Positions 24,578-33,649 of a stretch of 64,000 bases of DNA are shown here, piece after piece. Both the position numbers and the translations under genes were made by a program. Source of the stretch: Micromonospora lupini (GTDB lineage Bacteria > Actinomycetota > Actinomycetes > Mycobacteriales > Micromonosporaceae). The notes under the pieces are model-generated. The model was not told where the DNA came from. It ran no database searches and saw only the letters and a program-made list of their open reading frames with translations. The stretch's first letter is position 1. Each line of letters starts with the position of its first letter. The stretch lies in contig NZ_JAPENL010000003.1 of the NCBI RefSeq assembly GCF_026342015.1, forward strand, positions 248,001 to 312,000, read 5' to 3'.

Positions 24578-25828
24578 ATGTTCGAGGAGCTGGCGCAGGC
24601 GCAGGCGGCGATCGCCGCCTGCGTCGACGCGCCGGCCTGGGCTCTCACCGAGCCCGACCTCGTCGCGGCTCTCGACGCCGCGCACCGGCTTGAGCAGCGT
24701 CTGGCGGCCGTGCAACTGACCCTGGTGCGTGAGCTGGACGGCCGGGGCACGGCCCAGGCGCAGGGCGTGTCCTCGACGGCCGTCTGGCTGCGCGACCGGC
24801 TACGGCTCACGGTTCCCGCCGCCCGCCGAATGGTCGACCTCGCCGGCGCGCTTGACGCCGGAGCACCGGGGGTGCGGGCCGCCCTGGCCAGTGGGGCCAT
24901 CAGTGTGGAGCAGGCCCGGGTCATCGGCGACACGGTCGGCACCGTGCACGCCGCCGCCGGCGCCGAGGCCGCCGACAAGGCTGTCGGTGTGCTCGTCGAG
25001 TGGGCCGGGCAGTTCGAGCCGACCCTGCTGCGCAGGCTCGGCACCCGGATTCTCGACCACGTCGCCCCGGAGGTCGCCGAGGCGGCCGCCCGGGCGGCGC
25101 TGGAGGCGGAGGCCCGCCGAGCCGCCCGAGATCGTCATGTCACCCTGTCCGAGCTGTCGGATGGCCGCCTGCGGTTGAGCGGCAGCCTGGACGCCGAGGC
25201 CGCCGGCCTGCTGCGCGCGGCGATCGACCCGTTGACGGCACCATCGGGCCCGGACGATTCGCGCAGTCCCGGGCAACGACGCCACGACGCGCTCGCCGAC
25301 CTCTGCCGTCTCAGCCTGCGTACCGGCGAGCTGCCCGAGCACGGCGGGGAGCCCGCCCAACTCGTGGTCACCACACGCTTCGACGCGCTGGCCCGGCACC
25401 TCGACGTGGGAACCCTGGACACCGGCCTCCGACTCACTCCGGAGACGGTCCGCCGTCTCGCCTGCGACGCGGCGGTCCTGCCCGCTGTCCTCGGCAGCGC
25501 CGGTCAGGCACTGGACGTGGGCCGGCAACGCCGCCTCGTCACCGGGCCCCTACGACGCGCCCTGGTCCTGCGCGATCGCGGCTGCGCCTTCCCCGGCTGC
25601 GACCGCCCGCCACGCTGGTGCGACGCCCACCACATCAGACACTGGGCCGACGGAGGTGACACCAGCCTCGCCAACTCGGTGCTGCTCTGCGGCCACCACC
25701 ACCGGCACGTCCACCGCGGCGAGTGGGCCGTCCGCCTCGGCCGCGACGGTCACCCCGACTTCGTCCCACCGGCCTGGCTCGACCCCGACCAGGTCCCCCG
25801 CCGCAACCTCTACCACCGGCGCACGTGA
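24578..25828 (+). CDS. DUF222/HNH endonuclease (13E12-repeat family)
   Basis: 416 residues. The DUF222 region covers roughly 1-300 (all-helical; LRDRLRLTVPAARRMVDLAGAL, IDPLTAPSGPDDSRSPGQRRHDAL). The C-terminal HNH domain has CAFPGCDRPPRWCDAHHI near 335 and LCGHHHRHVH near 372, supplying Zn-binding Cys pairs and catalytic His residues. Such genes are abundant, often multicopy, in actinobacterial chromosomes and some behave as mobile-like repeats; the cleavage target is not known. The ATG at 24578 has no clear ribosome binding site. The upstream SOS-like box suggests induction by DNA damage. Confidence 0.88.
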   Translation: MFEELAQAQAAIAACVDAPAWALTEPDLVAALDAAHRLEQRLAAVQLTLVRELDGRGTAQAQGVSSTAVWLRDRLRLTVPAARRMVDLAGALDAGAPGVRAALASGAISVEQARVIGDTVGTVHAAAGAEAADKAVGVLVEWAGQFEPTLLRRLGTRILDHVAPEVAEAAARAALEAEARRAARDRHVTLSELSDGRLRLSGSLDAEAAGLLRAAIDPLTAPSGPDDSRSPGQRRHDALADLCRLSLRTGELPEHGGEPAQLVVTTRFDALARHLDVGTLDTGLRLTPETVRRLACDAAVLPAVLGSAGQALDVGRQRRLVTGPLRRALVLRDRGCAFPGCDRPPRWCDAHHIRHWADGGDTSLANSVLLCGHHHRHVHRGEWAVRLGRDGHPDFVPPAWLDPDQVPRRNLYHRRT

Positions 25829-26011
25829 CCACTGCCCCATCCCGGGCGTACGGCGACGTGGCGAACGCCGCTGCCCAGCGGACGACGCTGGCCGTCCCGC
25901 AACACCCTTGTGGACTCTCGCCAGCTTGACGGCAGTCGAAGCCGGCGGCCGGCGCGCAGGAGAGAGCGCGAACGTCAGAGGTGCGCCCGACCAGCGACGT
26001 CGTACGTAGGC

Positions 26012-26080
26012 CGGCATCGTGCGGCCGGCATCGCGCGGACGGCATCGCGCCGACGGCATCGCGCCGACGGCATCGATCGG
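26012..26080. repeat. 14-bp tandem repeat, about five copies
   Basis: Units start at 26012, 26026, 26040, 26054 and 26068 with consensus CGGCATCGCGCCGA. Units 3 and 4 are identical and the outer ones diverge. The array lies in the gap between the HNH gene and the minus-strand UBP-finger gene. The rest of 25829-26104 shows no gene. Confidence 0.8.
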
Positions 26081-26104
26081 CCGGCCAGCGCCGTCCGGGA
26101 GCGG

Positions 26105-26362
26105 TCAGCCGATCTCCTCGTCGACGAAGCACCAGCGCCAGTCCTCGCCCGGCTGGGCCGAACGGATCACGGGGTGGGTGGTGGCCGCGTAGTGCTTGCT
26201 CGCGTGCTGGTTCGGCGACGAGTCGCAGCAGCCCACCTGCCCGCAGCTCAGACAGGTGCGCAGGTGCACCCAGTAGGTGTTGCCGATGGCCACGCAGTCG
26301 GCGCACTCGTCGGGGGTGCGCGGTTCGGCGGTGCCCGCCTCGGTCAGGTGCTGACAGCTCAC
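26105..26362 (-). CDS. UBP-type zinc finger protein
   Basis: 85 residues, essentially one ZnF-UBP domain: CQHL at the start, CADCVAIGNTYWVHLRTCLSCGQVGCCDSS, then HASKHYAATTHPVI and WRWCFVDEE at the end. The Cys/His pattern can hold two or three zinc ions. In eukaryotes this domain binds the ubiquitin C-terminus; in actinobacteria its partner is unknown. The GTG start overlaps the antiporter stop (GTGA), so the two are translationally coupled, a pairing often seen with CPA1 antiporters. Confidence 0.88.
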   Translation of the reverse strand: MSCQHLTEAGTAEPRTPDECADCVAIGNTYWVHLRTCLSCGQVGCCDSSPNQHASKHYAATTHPVIRSAQPGEDWRWCFVDEEIG

Positions 26363-27933
26363 TGCTCGACCTCCTGCCGCAGCAACGACTCTTCCAGGTC
26401 CAGGTCACGATAGGCCCGCACCAGCACCTCCTCAGGAATTCGACCGGAGTCCCGGGCGGCCCGGAACACGTCCCGCTCGGCGTCGATCATCTGTTGTCGG
26501 AGCCGACCGTACGCCTGCGACGGGGTTTCCCGCTCGTTGCCACCGAGCCGTTCCCACGCCATGTTGGTGCGGTCGTCAAGCACCCGGCGCAGCCGGTCCA
26601 CCACCGGCGCGGGCGCTCCCTCGGCCAGCTCCTCCAGCCGGTCCCGAGCGGCCCTGCTGGCCTGCTGCTGTACCCCGGCGGCCGACAGCGCGTCCTGCAC
26701 CGGGTCGTCCTGAGGCAGTTTCAGGCGGCGGGCCACCAACGGCAGGGTGGCGCCCTGGCCGACAAGCGTGACCACGATCACCGCGAAGGCCAACCAGATG
26801 AACAGGGCCCGGGGGTACGGCTCGTCGTCGGCAAGGGTCAGCGGCAGGGCCAGGGCGGCGGCGAGCGTCACCACGCCCCGCATCCCGGCCCACCCGATGA
26901 TGACCGGGATCTTCGCCGACGGGGCCGGGTCGCGGCGACGGATCCGGGGAACCAGCCGCGCCAGGTAGGTGGCCGGGAAGAGCCAGACGAAACGGGTCAG
27001 GAAGACGGTGGCGAGCACCGCGACGGTGATGACGACGAGCGAGCCGGCCGGCTCGTCCAGGTCGCGCACCACCTCCCGCAGTTGCAGCCCGACCAGCAGG
27101 AAGACCAGTCCCTCCAGCAGGAACCGGACCAGCCGCCAGAACGCGCCGACCTGCAACCGGGAGGCCGCCGAGAGCAGTTGGGACAGCTTGTGGCCGAGCG
27201 CCAGCCCGGTGACCACCACCGCGACCACGCCGGAGGAGTGCACCGCCTCGGCGGCGAACACCACAGCGAACGGGATGATCAACGACAGCGCGTTGTCCAG
27301 CAGCGGGTCGGTGATCCGTCGGTGCAGGAAACCGAAGACCATCGCGCCGAGCGCGCCGATCAGGATGCCGCCGCCGGTGGCCCGCAGCACCTGAAGGCTG
27401 ACGTCTGTGGCGCCGACCGCCGAGCCCGCGGTGGCCATCGTGGCGACCCGCAGCAGCACCAGCGCGGTGGCGTCGTTGACCAGGCTCTCCCCCTCCAGGA
27501 TGGTGACCACCCGGCGGGGCAGCCCGACCCGACGCGCGACCGCCGTGGCGGCCACGGCGTCCGGTGGCGCGACCACCGCGCCGAGGGCCAGGCAGATCGC
27601 GAACGGCACCTGCGGCAGCAGCAGGTGCAGCACGAACCCGACCACGAACGCGGTGAACAGCACCAGGCCGACGGCGAGCAACAGGATGGGCCGAATGTTG
27701 TTCTTGAACGCCGGCACCGACGTCTCCAGCGCGGCGACGTAGAGCAGCGGAGGCAGGATGCCGATCAGCACCAACTCCGGGTCCAGCTCGACGTGCGGGA
27801 CGCCGGGCACGAAGGAGAGCGCCAGGCCGAGCACCACAAGCACGATCGGCGCGAGCAGGCCGAGCCGGCGGGCGAGCGCGGCGCCGAGGGTGGCGATCGC
27901 CAGGAAGACGACGACCGGAAACAGGCTTTCCAT
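26359..27933 (-). CDS. CPA1-family Na+/H+ antiporter
   Basis: 524 residues. About 12 hydrophobic segments fill the first 400 residues. Signature segments are LGAVVAPPDAVAATAV, then EGESLVNDATALVL (the ND pair of the ion site), and GWAGMRGVVTLAAALALPL. The last 120 residues are a hydrophilic helical tail that may regulate transport. It exchanges Na+ or K+ for protons at the plasma membrane. The ATG at 27933 is chosen at the onset of the first membrane segment; the frame is open farther upstream but antisense to other genes. Coupled to the UBP-finger gene. Confidence 0.92.
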   Translation of the reverse strand: MESLFPVVVFLAIATLGAALARRLGLLAPIVLVVLGLALSFVPGVPHVELDPELVLIGILPPLLYVAALETSVPAFKNNIRPILLLAVGLVLFTAFVVGFVLHLLLPQVPFAICLALGAVVAPPDAVAATAVARRVGLPRRVVTILEGESLVNDATALVLLRVATMATAGSAVGATDVSLQVLRATGGGILIGALGAMVFGFLHRRITDPLLDNALSLIIPFAVVFAAEAVHSSGVVAVVVTGLALGHKLSQLLSAASRLQVGAFWRLVRFLLEGLVFLLVGLQLREVVRDLDEPAGSLVVITVAVLATVFLTRFVWLFPATYLARLVPRIRRRDPAPSAKIPVIIGWAGMRGVVTLAAALALPLTLADDEPYPRALFIWLAFAVIVVTLVGQGATLPLVARRLKLPQDDPVQDALSAAGVQQQASRAARDRLEELAEGAPAPVVDRLRRVLDDRTNMAWERLGGNERETPSQAYGRLRQQMIDAERDVFRAARDSGRIPEEVLVRAYRDLDLEESLLRQEVEQ

Positions 27934-27971
27934 GGGGTACGAGCCTAGGGGTGCGGTAGACCGGATCCTGA

Positions 27972-28937
27972 TCAGCCGGTCGGCCGCAGCTTCGGCAGCA
28001 CCTCGGCGCCGAACGCGTCGATGAAACCGCGCTGCTCCTGCCCCACGTGGTGCAGGGCGATCTGGTCGAAGCCGAGCGCGGCGTACTCCTCCAGCCAGCC
28101 GACGTGCCGGCCCAGGTCGGCCGAGACGTTCACCACCTGGGCGATCCGCTCGGACGGCACGTCGGCCGAGACCACGTCGAAGTGCTCGACGGTCTCCAGG
28201 TCCCAGCAGACCGGCGGGGCGAACACGTTGCTGCGCCACTGGTCGTACGCGAGCGCCTCGGCCTGCGCCTGCTCCGGCGCCCAGGAGACGTGCACCTGGA
28301 GGTGCAGTGGTCCGCGCCCGCCGGCGTCGCGGTACGCGTCGATCATCTCGCGCAGGTGCGCCACCGGGGCGTTCACGGTGATCAGGCCGTCGGCCCACTC
28401 GGCGCACCAGCGGGCGGTGGCCACGCTGACGGCGGCGCCGACGAGCGCGGGCGGCTCCTCGGGGCGGGTCCACAGCCGGGCCCGGTCCACCCGGACCAGA
28501 CCGTCGTGGCTGACCTCCTCCCCGGCCAGCAGCGCCCGGATCACGTCCACGCACTCGCGCAGCCGGGCGGCGCGGACGTCCTTGCGCGGCCACGGGTCGC
28601 CGGTGATGTGCTCGTTGCTGGCCTCGCCGGTGCCCAGCGCCGCCCAGAACCGGCCCGGGTACATCGCGCCGAGGGTGCCGATCGCCTGCGCGATGATCGC
28701 CGGGTGGTAGCGCTGACCGGGGGCGTTGACCACGCCGAACGACATGCCGGTGGCCTGCAACGCGGCGCCCAGCCAGGACCAGGCGAAGCCGGACTCACCC
28801 TGCCGGGCGCTCCACGGGGAGAAGTGATCGGAGCACATGGCGGCGTCGAAGCCGGCCCGCTCGGCGTGGATCACCGCCTCCAGCAGCGCGCGGGGAGGGA
28901 TCTGCTCGTGGGAGGCGTGGAATCCGAACGACGTCAT
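27972..28937 (-). CDS. luciferase-like flavin oxidoreductase (non-F420 TIGR03885-like)
   Basis: 321 residues with the bacterial-luciferase barrel: GFHASHEQIPPRALLEAVIHAERAGFDAAMCSDHFSPW at the N-terminus, GQRYHPAIIAQAIGTL and RFWAALGTGEASNEHI in the middle. The sequence resembles the subgroup described as probable non-F420 flavin oxidoreductases rather than classical F420 enzymes. Substrate unknown. It stands alone, 38 bases upstream of the antiporter gene on the same strand. Confidence 0.82.
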   Translation of the reverse strand: MTSFGFHASHEQIPPRALLEAVIHAERAGFDAAMCSDHFSPWSARQGESGFAWSWLGAALQATGMSFGVVNAPGQRYHPAIIAQAIGTLGAMYPGRFWAALGTGEASNEHITGDPWPRKDVRAARLRECVDVIRALLAGEEVSHDGLVRVDRARLWTRPEEPPALVGAAVSVATARWCAEWADGLITVNAPVAHLREMIDAYRDAGGRGPLHLQVHVSWAPEQAQAEALAYDQWRSNVFAPPVCWDLETVEHFDVVSADVPSERIAQVVNVSADLGRHVGWLEEYAALGFDQIALHHVGQEQRGFIDAFGAEVLPKLRPTG

Positions 28938-28990
28938 GGGCGCACTTCCTACCCATGACGTCGTTCGCTGATGCGTACCGCTTCCGGAAG

Positions 28991-30406
28991 CTACTCGGCG
29001 TGCGCGCCGGCGCCGGCGGATGCCGCGCCCGCGCCCACCCAGACGGTCTTGATGTTGCAGAACTCCCGCATGCCCAGTTCGGACAGCTCACGGCCGTAGC
29101 CGGAGTTCTTCACGCCGCCGAACGGCAGCTCCGGGTAGGAGGTGGTCATCCCGTTGATGAAGACGTTGCCGGCGTCCAGGTCGGTGGCGAAGCGCTCCTG
29201 CTCGGCCGTGTCGCGGGTCCAGGCGTTCGAGCCGAGCCCGAAGCTGGTGCCGTTGGCGACCTCGATCGCCTCCTCGTACGAGGACACCCGGTACAGGCCG
29301 GCCGCCGGGCCGAAGACCTCCTCGGACCACATCCGCATCTCGGGCGTCAGGTCGGTGACCACCGTCGGCGGGTAGAACCACCCGTCGCCGGTGGGCAGCT
29401 CGCCGCCGCAGAGCACTGTCGCACCCCTGTCCGCCGCGTCGCGCACCTGGGCGTGCACCTCGTCGCGTCCCCGTTCGCTGGCCAGCGGGCCCACGTCGGT
29501 GTCCGGGTCCATCGGGTCGCCGACGCGCAGCGCGGCCATGTTCGCGGCGAACTTCTCGGCGAACGCGTCGAAGACGTCGGTGTGCACGATGAACCGCTTC
29601 GCGGCGATGCAGGACTGGCCGTTGTTCTGGCAACGGGCGGTGGTGGCCACCTCGGCGGCCCGGTCCACGTCGGCCGAGGGCATCACCACGAACGGGTCGC
29701 TGCCGCCCAGCTCCAGCACTGTCTTCTTCAACTCCCGGCCGGCGATCTGGGCGATGGAACGCCCGGCCGCCTCACTGCCGGTGAGGGTGGCGGCGCGTAC
29801 CCGGGGGTCGGCGAGGATCCGCTCGACGGCGTCCGAGCCGACCAGCACTGTGGTGAACGCCCCCTCGGGGAAGCCGGCGCGACGGAACACGTCCTCCAGC
29901 AGCAGCGCCGTCTGCGGCACGTTCGAGGCGTGCTTGAGCAGGCCGGTGTTGCCGGCCATCAGCGCCGGGGCGGCGAAGCGCATCACCTGCCAGAGCGGGA
30001 AGTTCCACGGCATCACCGCGAGCACCACGCCGATGGGCTGGTAGCGGATGAATGCCCGGGTCGCCTTGACGGCGGCGGCGTCGGCCGGCTGGTCGGCGAG
30101 GAACCCCGGGGCCCGGTCGGCGTAGAAGCGGGCCGCTGCGGCGCACTTGGTCACCTCGGCCTGCGCCGCGACGTACGTCTTGCCCATCTCGGTGGTCATG
30201 ATCCGGGCGATCTCGTCGCGCTCGGCGTCCAGCAGGTCGGCGGCGGCGTTCATCCACCGGGCGCGCTTGTCGACAGTCGTTTCCCGCAACTGCCGGTACG
30301 CGATGTCGGCGCGCTCGATGGCGGCGTCGAGCTGCTCGGTGGACATCGCCTCGTAGGTCTTGAGCACCTCTCCGGTGGCGGGGTTGGTGGTGGCGATGTG
30401 GGGCAT
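28991..30406 (-). CDS. gabD: NADP-dependent succinate-semialdehyde dehydrogenase
   Basis: 471 residues. Aldehyde dehydrogenase motifs: MPWNFPLWQVMRF near 131, GSEAAGRSI, catalytic Glu in LELGGSDPF near 235, and catalytic Cys in NNGQSCIAAKRF near 268. The overall pattern (short N-terminus starting IATTNPATGEVLKTY) is that of GabD1-type enzymes that oxidise succinate semialdehyde to succinate, linking GABA or alpha-ketoglutarate breakdown to the TCA cycle. GGAGGA lies upstream of the ATG. It follows a small membrane protein gene by 12 bases. Confidence 0.9.
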   Translation of the reverse strand: MPHIATTNPATGEVLKTYEAMSTEQLDAAIERADIAYRQLRETTVDKRARWMNAAADLLDAERDEIARIMTTEMGKTYVAAQAEVTKCAAAARFYADRAPGFLADQPADAAAVKATRAFIRYQPIGVVLAVMPWNFPLWQVMRFAAPALMAGNTGLLKHASNVPQTALLLEDVFRRAGFPEGAFTTVLVGSDAVERILADPRVRAATLTGSEAAGRSIAQIAGRELKKTVLELGGSDPFVVMPSADVDRAAEVATTARCQNNGQSCIAAKRFIVHTDVFDAFAEKFAANMAALRVGDPMDPDTDVGPLASERGRDEVHAQVRDAADRGATVLCGGELPTGDGWFYPPTVVTDLTPEMRMWSEEVFGPAAGLYRVSSYEEAIEVANGTSFGLGSNAWTRDTAEQERFATDLDAGNVFINGMTTSYPELPFGGVKNSGYGRELSELGMREFCNIKTVWVGAGAASAGAGAHAE

Positions 30407-30418
30407 CTCGTCCTCCTG

Positions 30419-30682
30419 TCACTCGAACAGCGAGTGCCGTACGCCTGGCTCCTCGCGGCGGCGAGCGGCGCGGCGGCGCTGGATCACGACCAGATCGACC
30501 ACGGCGACCACCGCGAAGATCGCGCAGAGCACGCCGAGCCAGGCGAGCCCGGCCCAGAACGCCAGCACCGCGAACACCACCATGATCACCAACCCGAAAC
30601 CGGCGAGGGTGAGTCGGAGGTTCAGCGCGCTGTACGCGTGGCCGACCGTGCCACGGGCGCGCCGGGGCTGCGATCTCGTCAT
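30419..30682 (-). CDS. small two-TM membrane protein (DUF6343-like)
   Basis: 87 residues: a basic N-terminus (RSQPRRARG), two close hydrophobic segments (about 27-45 and 48-66), then an Arg-rich tail ending HSLFE. The start ATG at 30682 is preceded by AGGAGGT with almost no spacer, which is unusual but no better start is visible. It resembles small actinobacterial membrane proteins of the DUF6343 type, though this is not certain. It is likely cotranscribed with gabD. Confidence 0.65.
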   Translation of the reverse strand: MTRSQPRRARGTVGHAYSALNLRLTLAGFGLVIMVVFAVLAFWAGLAWLGVLCAIFAVVAVVDLVVIQRRRAARRREEPGVRHSLFE

Positions 30683-30869
30683 ACCTCCTGATCTACCCCC
30701 GATCGGCGTCGTTAACCGGTAGCCCCCGCGTGCACTGGCGGCGCTTATAGCACTCCGACGGTGGCTTTGACGGCGCTCGGCCGCATACCCGACAGCAACT
30801 TCCCGCGGCACCACGTCCAGCGCATAGAGTTACCGCGCTGTCGCTCTGTGCTGCGAGACGGGGGATGCC

Positions 30870-31721
30870 ATGCCTCGACGCTGGGTCGCCGCCCTGGCCT
30901 GTCTCGCGGCGCTTGTCGCACTGGCCTGCGAGGGCGGCACGTCGGCCTCCCCCCGTCCCACGAAGAGCCCGCCGTCGTCCGGCGGGCCCGGCGGCATCGC
31001 CGCGCTCGGCGACTCGATCAGCACCGGCTTCGCCTCCTGCCTGGTGCTCACGTCCTGCGAGCGCAACTCCTGGTCGACGGGGGACGGCCTGCGGGTGCAG
31101 AGCCACTACCGCCGGCTGCTGGAGCAGAACTCCGCGATCCGCGGTCGGGCGTACAACCACGCCCGACCCGGCGCCCGCGCCGACGCTCTCGTTGGCCAGG
31201 CCGAGGCAGCGGTACGCGACCGGCCCGACTACGTGACAGTGCTGATCGGCGCCAACGACATCTGCCGGGGCGGCGTCGACGCGATGACCCCGGTGGCGCA
31301 GTTCCGGGCCGACGTCGACAGGGGTCTGCGGGTGCTGCGCAGCGGCCGGCCGAAGGCCCGGGTGCTTGTGGTGAGCATCCCCGACCTCTACCGGCTGTGG
31401 GAGGTCGGGCACGGCGACGCACGGGCGGCACGCGCCTGGCGGCGGGGCATCTGCCCGGCGCTGCTGGCCAACGCGACGTCGACGGCGCCCGCCGACAAAG
31501 CCCGCCGGGCCGCCGTCCGGGACCGCATCGACGCGTACAACGCGCAGTTGGTGGCGGCCTGCCGGGCGTACGGCTCACGGTGCCGGCACGACGGCGGCGC
31601 CGCGCACAAGGTCCGCTTCACCCTGGACCTGCTCAACCCGCTGGACTGGTTCCACCCCAACGCCACAGGTCAGGGCCGGCTGGCCGAGGTGACCTGGCGC
31701 TCCTCCGGCCTTGCCGACTGA
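30870..31721 (+). CDS. SGNH/GDSL-type hydrolase, probable lipoprotein
   Basis: 283 residues. The N-terminal signal ends at a Cys (LVALAC, residue 20), an acceptable though not ideal lipobox, followed by a Ser/Pro linker. SGNH blocks are visible: ALGDSISTG with the nucleophile Ser near 49, the Gly/Asn region, GANDICRG near 128, and DWFHPN near 268 with the catalytic Asp and His. It probably deacylates a lipid or sugar ester outside the membrane. The start is the ATG at 30870. Confidence 0.85.
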   Translation: MPRRWVAALACLAALVALACEGGTSASPRPTKSPPSSGGPGGIAALGDSISTGFASCLVLTSCERNSWSTGDGLRVQSHYRRLLEQNSAIRGRAYNHARPGARADALVGQAEAAVRDRPDYVTVLIGANDICRGGVDAMTPVAQFRADVDRGLRVLRSGRPKARVLVVSIPDLYRLWEVGHGDARAARAWRRGICPALLANATSTAPADKARRAAVRDRIDAYNAQLVAACRAYGSRCRHDGGAAHKVRFTLDLLNPLDWFHPNATGQGRLAEVTWRSSGLAD

Positions 31722-31742
31722 ACCGGCGCGCGCGGGGAAGGC

Positions 31743-32498
31743 TCACGGGCGGCGCGGCTCCGGGACGGCGGTGCCGCGCCGGCGATAGAGCACCCGGGAG
31801 CGCTCGGCCAGATCCTTGGTGGCCGACGAGTTGGCCCAGGTGCCGAGCACGATCGCCGCACCCGGCACGATCTTGGCGACGAGTCGTTTGGCCGCCCGCA
31901 CGCCTGCCATCTGGGCCAGCCGGACGCCGAGCTGCAACATGACCCGGCCGAGCGGACGCTGGCCGCCCAGGCCGAAGAGCGCGTCGGCGCGTTCCCGCCC
32001 GGCGGCCACCCCGAGCGCCAGCCGGGCGCTCTCGGCGACCTTGTGCACCCGCTGGAGCACGAGCAGGTCGGTGGCACGGTCGCTGTGCAGCGGGTCGACG
32101 TCGTACGCGGCGGCGATGTGCAGAACCATGCGCGCCTGGGTCCAGGCCAGCACGCCGACGTCGAGGACGGCGCCGGGCAGCCCGGCCGCTCCGGAGACCG
32201 CTCCGGACAGCCGGGCGAGGTTGACGAACTTGCGGGCCGCCTGGTCGGCCAGGACGTCGGACGAGACATCGGGGTGCTCGCTGCGGGCCCGGGCGGCCCA
32301 CTGGGCGGCCTCCGGCCCGAGCCGGCGCACCGCCTCCAGGGCGAGGTGCTCCGGGGCGTACTGCGGATCGTCGCGCATCCGGTCCCAGAGGCGGGCCGGC
32401 GGCCCCTCGGGCGCGGCCGTCGGCGCGACAGGCGGGTCGGCCGACGGCTCGGGCGTGGGTGCGGCGGGTTGACCGCCGGCGGGCGGGGTGTCGGTCAC
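31743..32498 (-). CDS. EcsC-like protein
   Basis: 251 residues. A Pro/Ala-rich disordered N-terminus of about 35 residues is followed by a helical domain with the EcsC-type core LPGAVLDVGVLAWTQARMVLHIAAAYDVD near 105-135. Hydrophobic helices suggest membrane association. Bacillus EcsC belongs to an ABC transport locus, but no transporter is adjacent here and the role is unknown. The GTG start at 32498 follows GGGGAGA. The 48-residue gene lies 49 bases upstream on the same strand. Confidence 0.75.
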   Translation of the reverse strand: MTDTPPAGGQPAAPTPEPSADPPVAPTAAPEGPPARLWDRMRDDPQYAPEHLALEAVRRLGPEAAQWAARARSEHPDVSSDVLADQAARKFVNLARLSGAVSGAAGLPGAVLDVGVLAWTQARMVLHIAAAYDVDPLHSDRATDLLVLQRVHKVAESARLALGVAAGRERADALFGLGGQRPLGRVMLQLGVRLAQMAGVRAAKRLVAKIVPGAAIVLGTWANSSATKDLAERSRVLYRRRGTAVPEPRRP

Positions 32499-32547
32499 CG
32501 GGTCTCCCCAGGGGTGGGTACGGGTAGGACGGCGGCCGGTGGCGCGG

Positions 32548-32694
32548 TCAGCGACGGCGGTTGGACAGTCGTGCCGCCAACCCCTTGAGCTTCTGCTGGT
32601 TGTCGGGCTTGGCCAGCTCGCGCCGACCCCGGTCCACCAACTGCTGACCCTTCGGCGATCTCAGGAACGTGCTGATCCGCTGCATCAAAGACAT
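32548..32694 (-). CDS. 48-residue basic small protein
   Basis: A short frame with a strong AGGAGG 6 bases before the ATG. The product is basic and helical: SLMQRISTFLRSPKGQQLVDRG, then a Lys/Arg-rich end LAARLSNRRR. It has no membrane segment. The composition and position suggest a real conserved small protein, perhaps nucleic-acid binding, but this is inference. It lies between the lysozyme-like and EcsC-like genes on the same strand. Confidence 0.65.
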   Translation of the reverse strand: MSLMQRISTFLRSPKGQQLVDRGRRELAKPDNQQKLKGLAARLSNRRR

Positions 32695-32800
32695 AACGTC
32701 CTCCTGTCGGTGGTTCCTCAGTCATGTGTACCCCGAACCCGCAACGGATGTACCCGGGACGCGACAGCCTCAACCCTCACCGTCCACAGTGGTCGGTAGG

Positions 32801-33649
32801 CTACCGCCCGGCCGGCACGATGGCGTCGACGACCCGGGTGGCCCGCCACTCGTGCTGCTGGTAGTGGTCGGGGTACGCGGAGACCTGCACCGCCTGCGCG
32901 GCGTCGGTGAGCCGCATCTGCTGCCAGCCGGGCACCTGCTCCAGCGCGGTGAGGAACTGCCGGGTGGCGAACTCGGGGTCCATCAGCCGGCCGACCGGGC
33001 CCCAGCCGCTGCTGGAGCGCTGCTGGAACAGCCCGACCGAGTCGTGGTCCCAGCCGACGCCCTGATGCGGGTAGTCCTGCGACTCGGGCAGGACGCCGCT
33101 GGCGACGTTGTAGAGGTTGCTCTCCTGCATGGCGGTCGCCACCGCGATCACCAGGCCCCGACGCGGGACGCCCATCTTGCGTCCGGCGCGGACGATCGCC
33201 TCGGCGTTCTCCATCTGGTCGTCGTCCAGTCCGGCGACCGGCGCCGGGTCGCTCGGCTGCGCCGGGACGACCTTGCGGGCACGCGCGGTGGTGTCCGGGT
33301 CGGCGGAGGTCGCGGAGGCGGACGGGGTGGCGGAGGGCGTGGCGGCGCGGTCGAGAGAGCGGGACGCGCGCTGCTGCTCGGCCCGCTGCGCCAGCTCGGC
33401 GCCGGAGGTTTCCTCGCGCGCCTGTGCGCCGGCGTCCTCGGTCCGGACCTGTGCGACGGCGGCCAGACCGAGGCAGCACACCACGCCGGTGGCGAGGGCG
33501 ACCTGGGCCCGGCGGCGACCGGTCAGGTCGCGGGCGTACGCCCGAAGCCGACTCGCGGCGGTTGTCCGTTCGGCTGAGGTGCCTTCCTCCGGTTCGGTAG
33601 TGGGGCTGCTCGGGGCGTACGGGTCGTCGAGGGTGCCGTCGTCACGCAT
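32801..33649 (-). CDS. membrane-anchored lysozyme-like (transglycosylase-fold) protein
   Basis: 282 residues. A cytoplasmic N-terminus is followed by one membrane segment (about 48-67), a Ser/Thr/Ala-rich linker to about 140, then a C-terminal lysozyme-like domain: GLVIAVATAMQESNLYNVA with the catalytic-type Glu near 172, GWDHDSVGLFQQR, and a conserved SAYPDHYQQHE. The same domain accompanies M23 and NlpC/P60 peptidases in actinomycetes and is expected to cleave peptidoglycan glycan strands. It faces the cell exterior. Confidence 0.8.
   Translation of the reverse strand: MRDDGTLDDPYAPSSPTTEPEEGTSAERTTAASRLRAYARDLTGRRRAQVALATGVVCCLGLAAVAQVRTEDAGAQAREETSGAELAQRAEQQRASRSLDRAATPSATPSASATSADPDTTARARKVVPAQPSDPAPVAGLDDDQMENAEAIVRAGRKMGVPRRGLVIAVATAMQESNLYNVASGVLPESQDYPHQGVGWDHDSVGLFQQRSSSGWGPVGRLMDPEFATRQFLTALEQVPGWQQMRLTDAAQAVQVSAYPDHYQQHEWRATRVVDAIVPAGR

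Noticed and set aside
26012..26080. 14-bp repeats considered as a CRISPR or an origin iteron array
   Set aside because: No spacers, no replication gene nearby, and the units are directly abutting.
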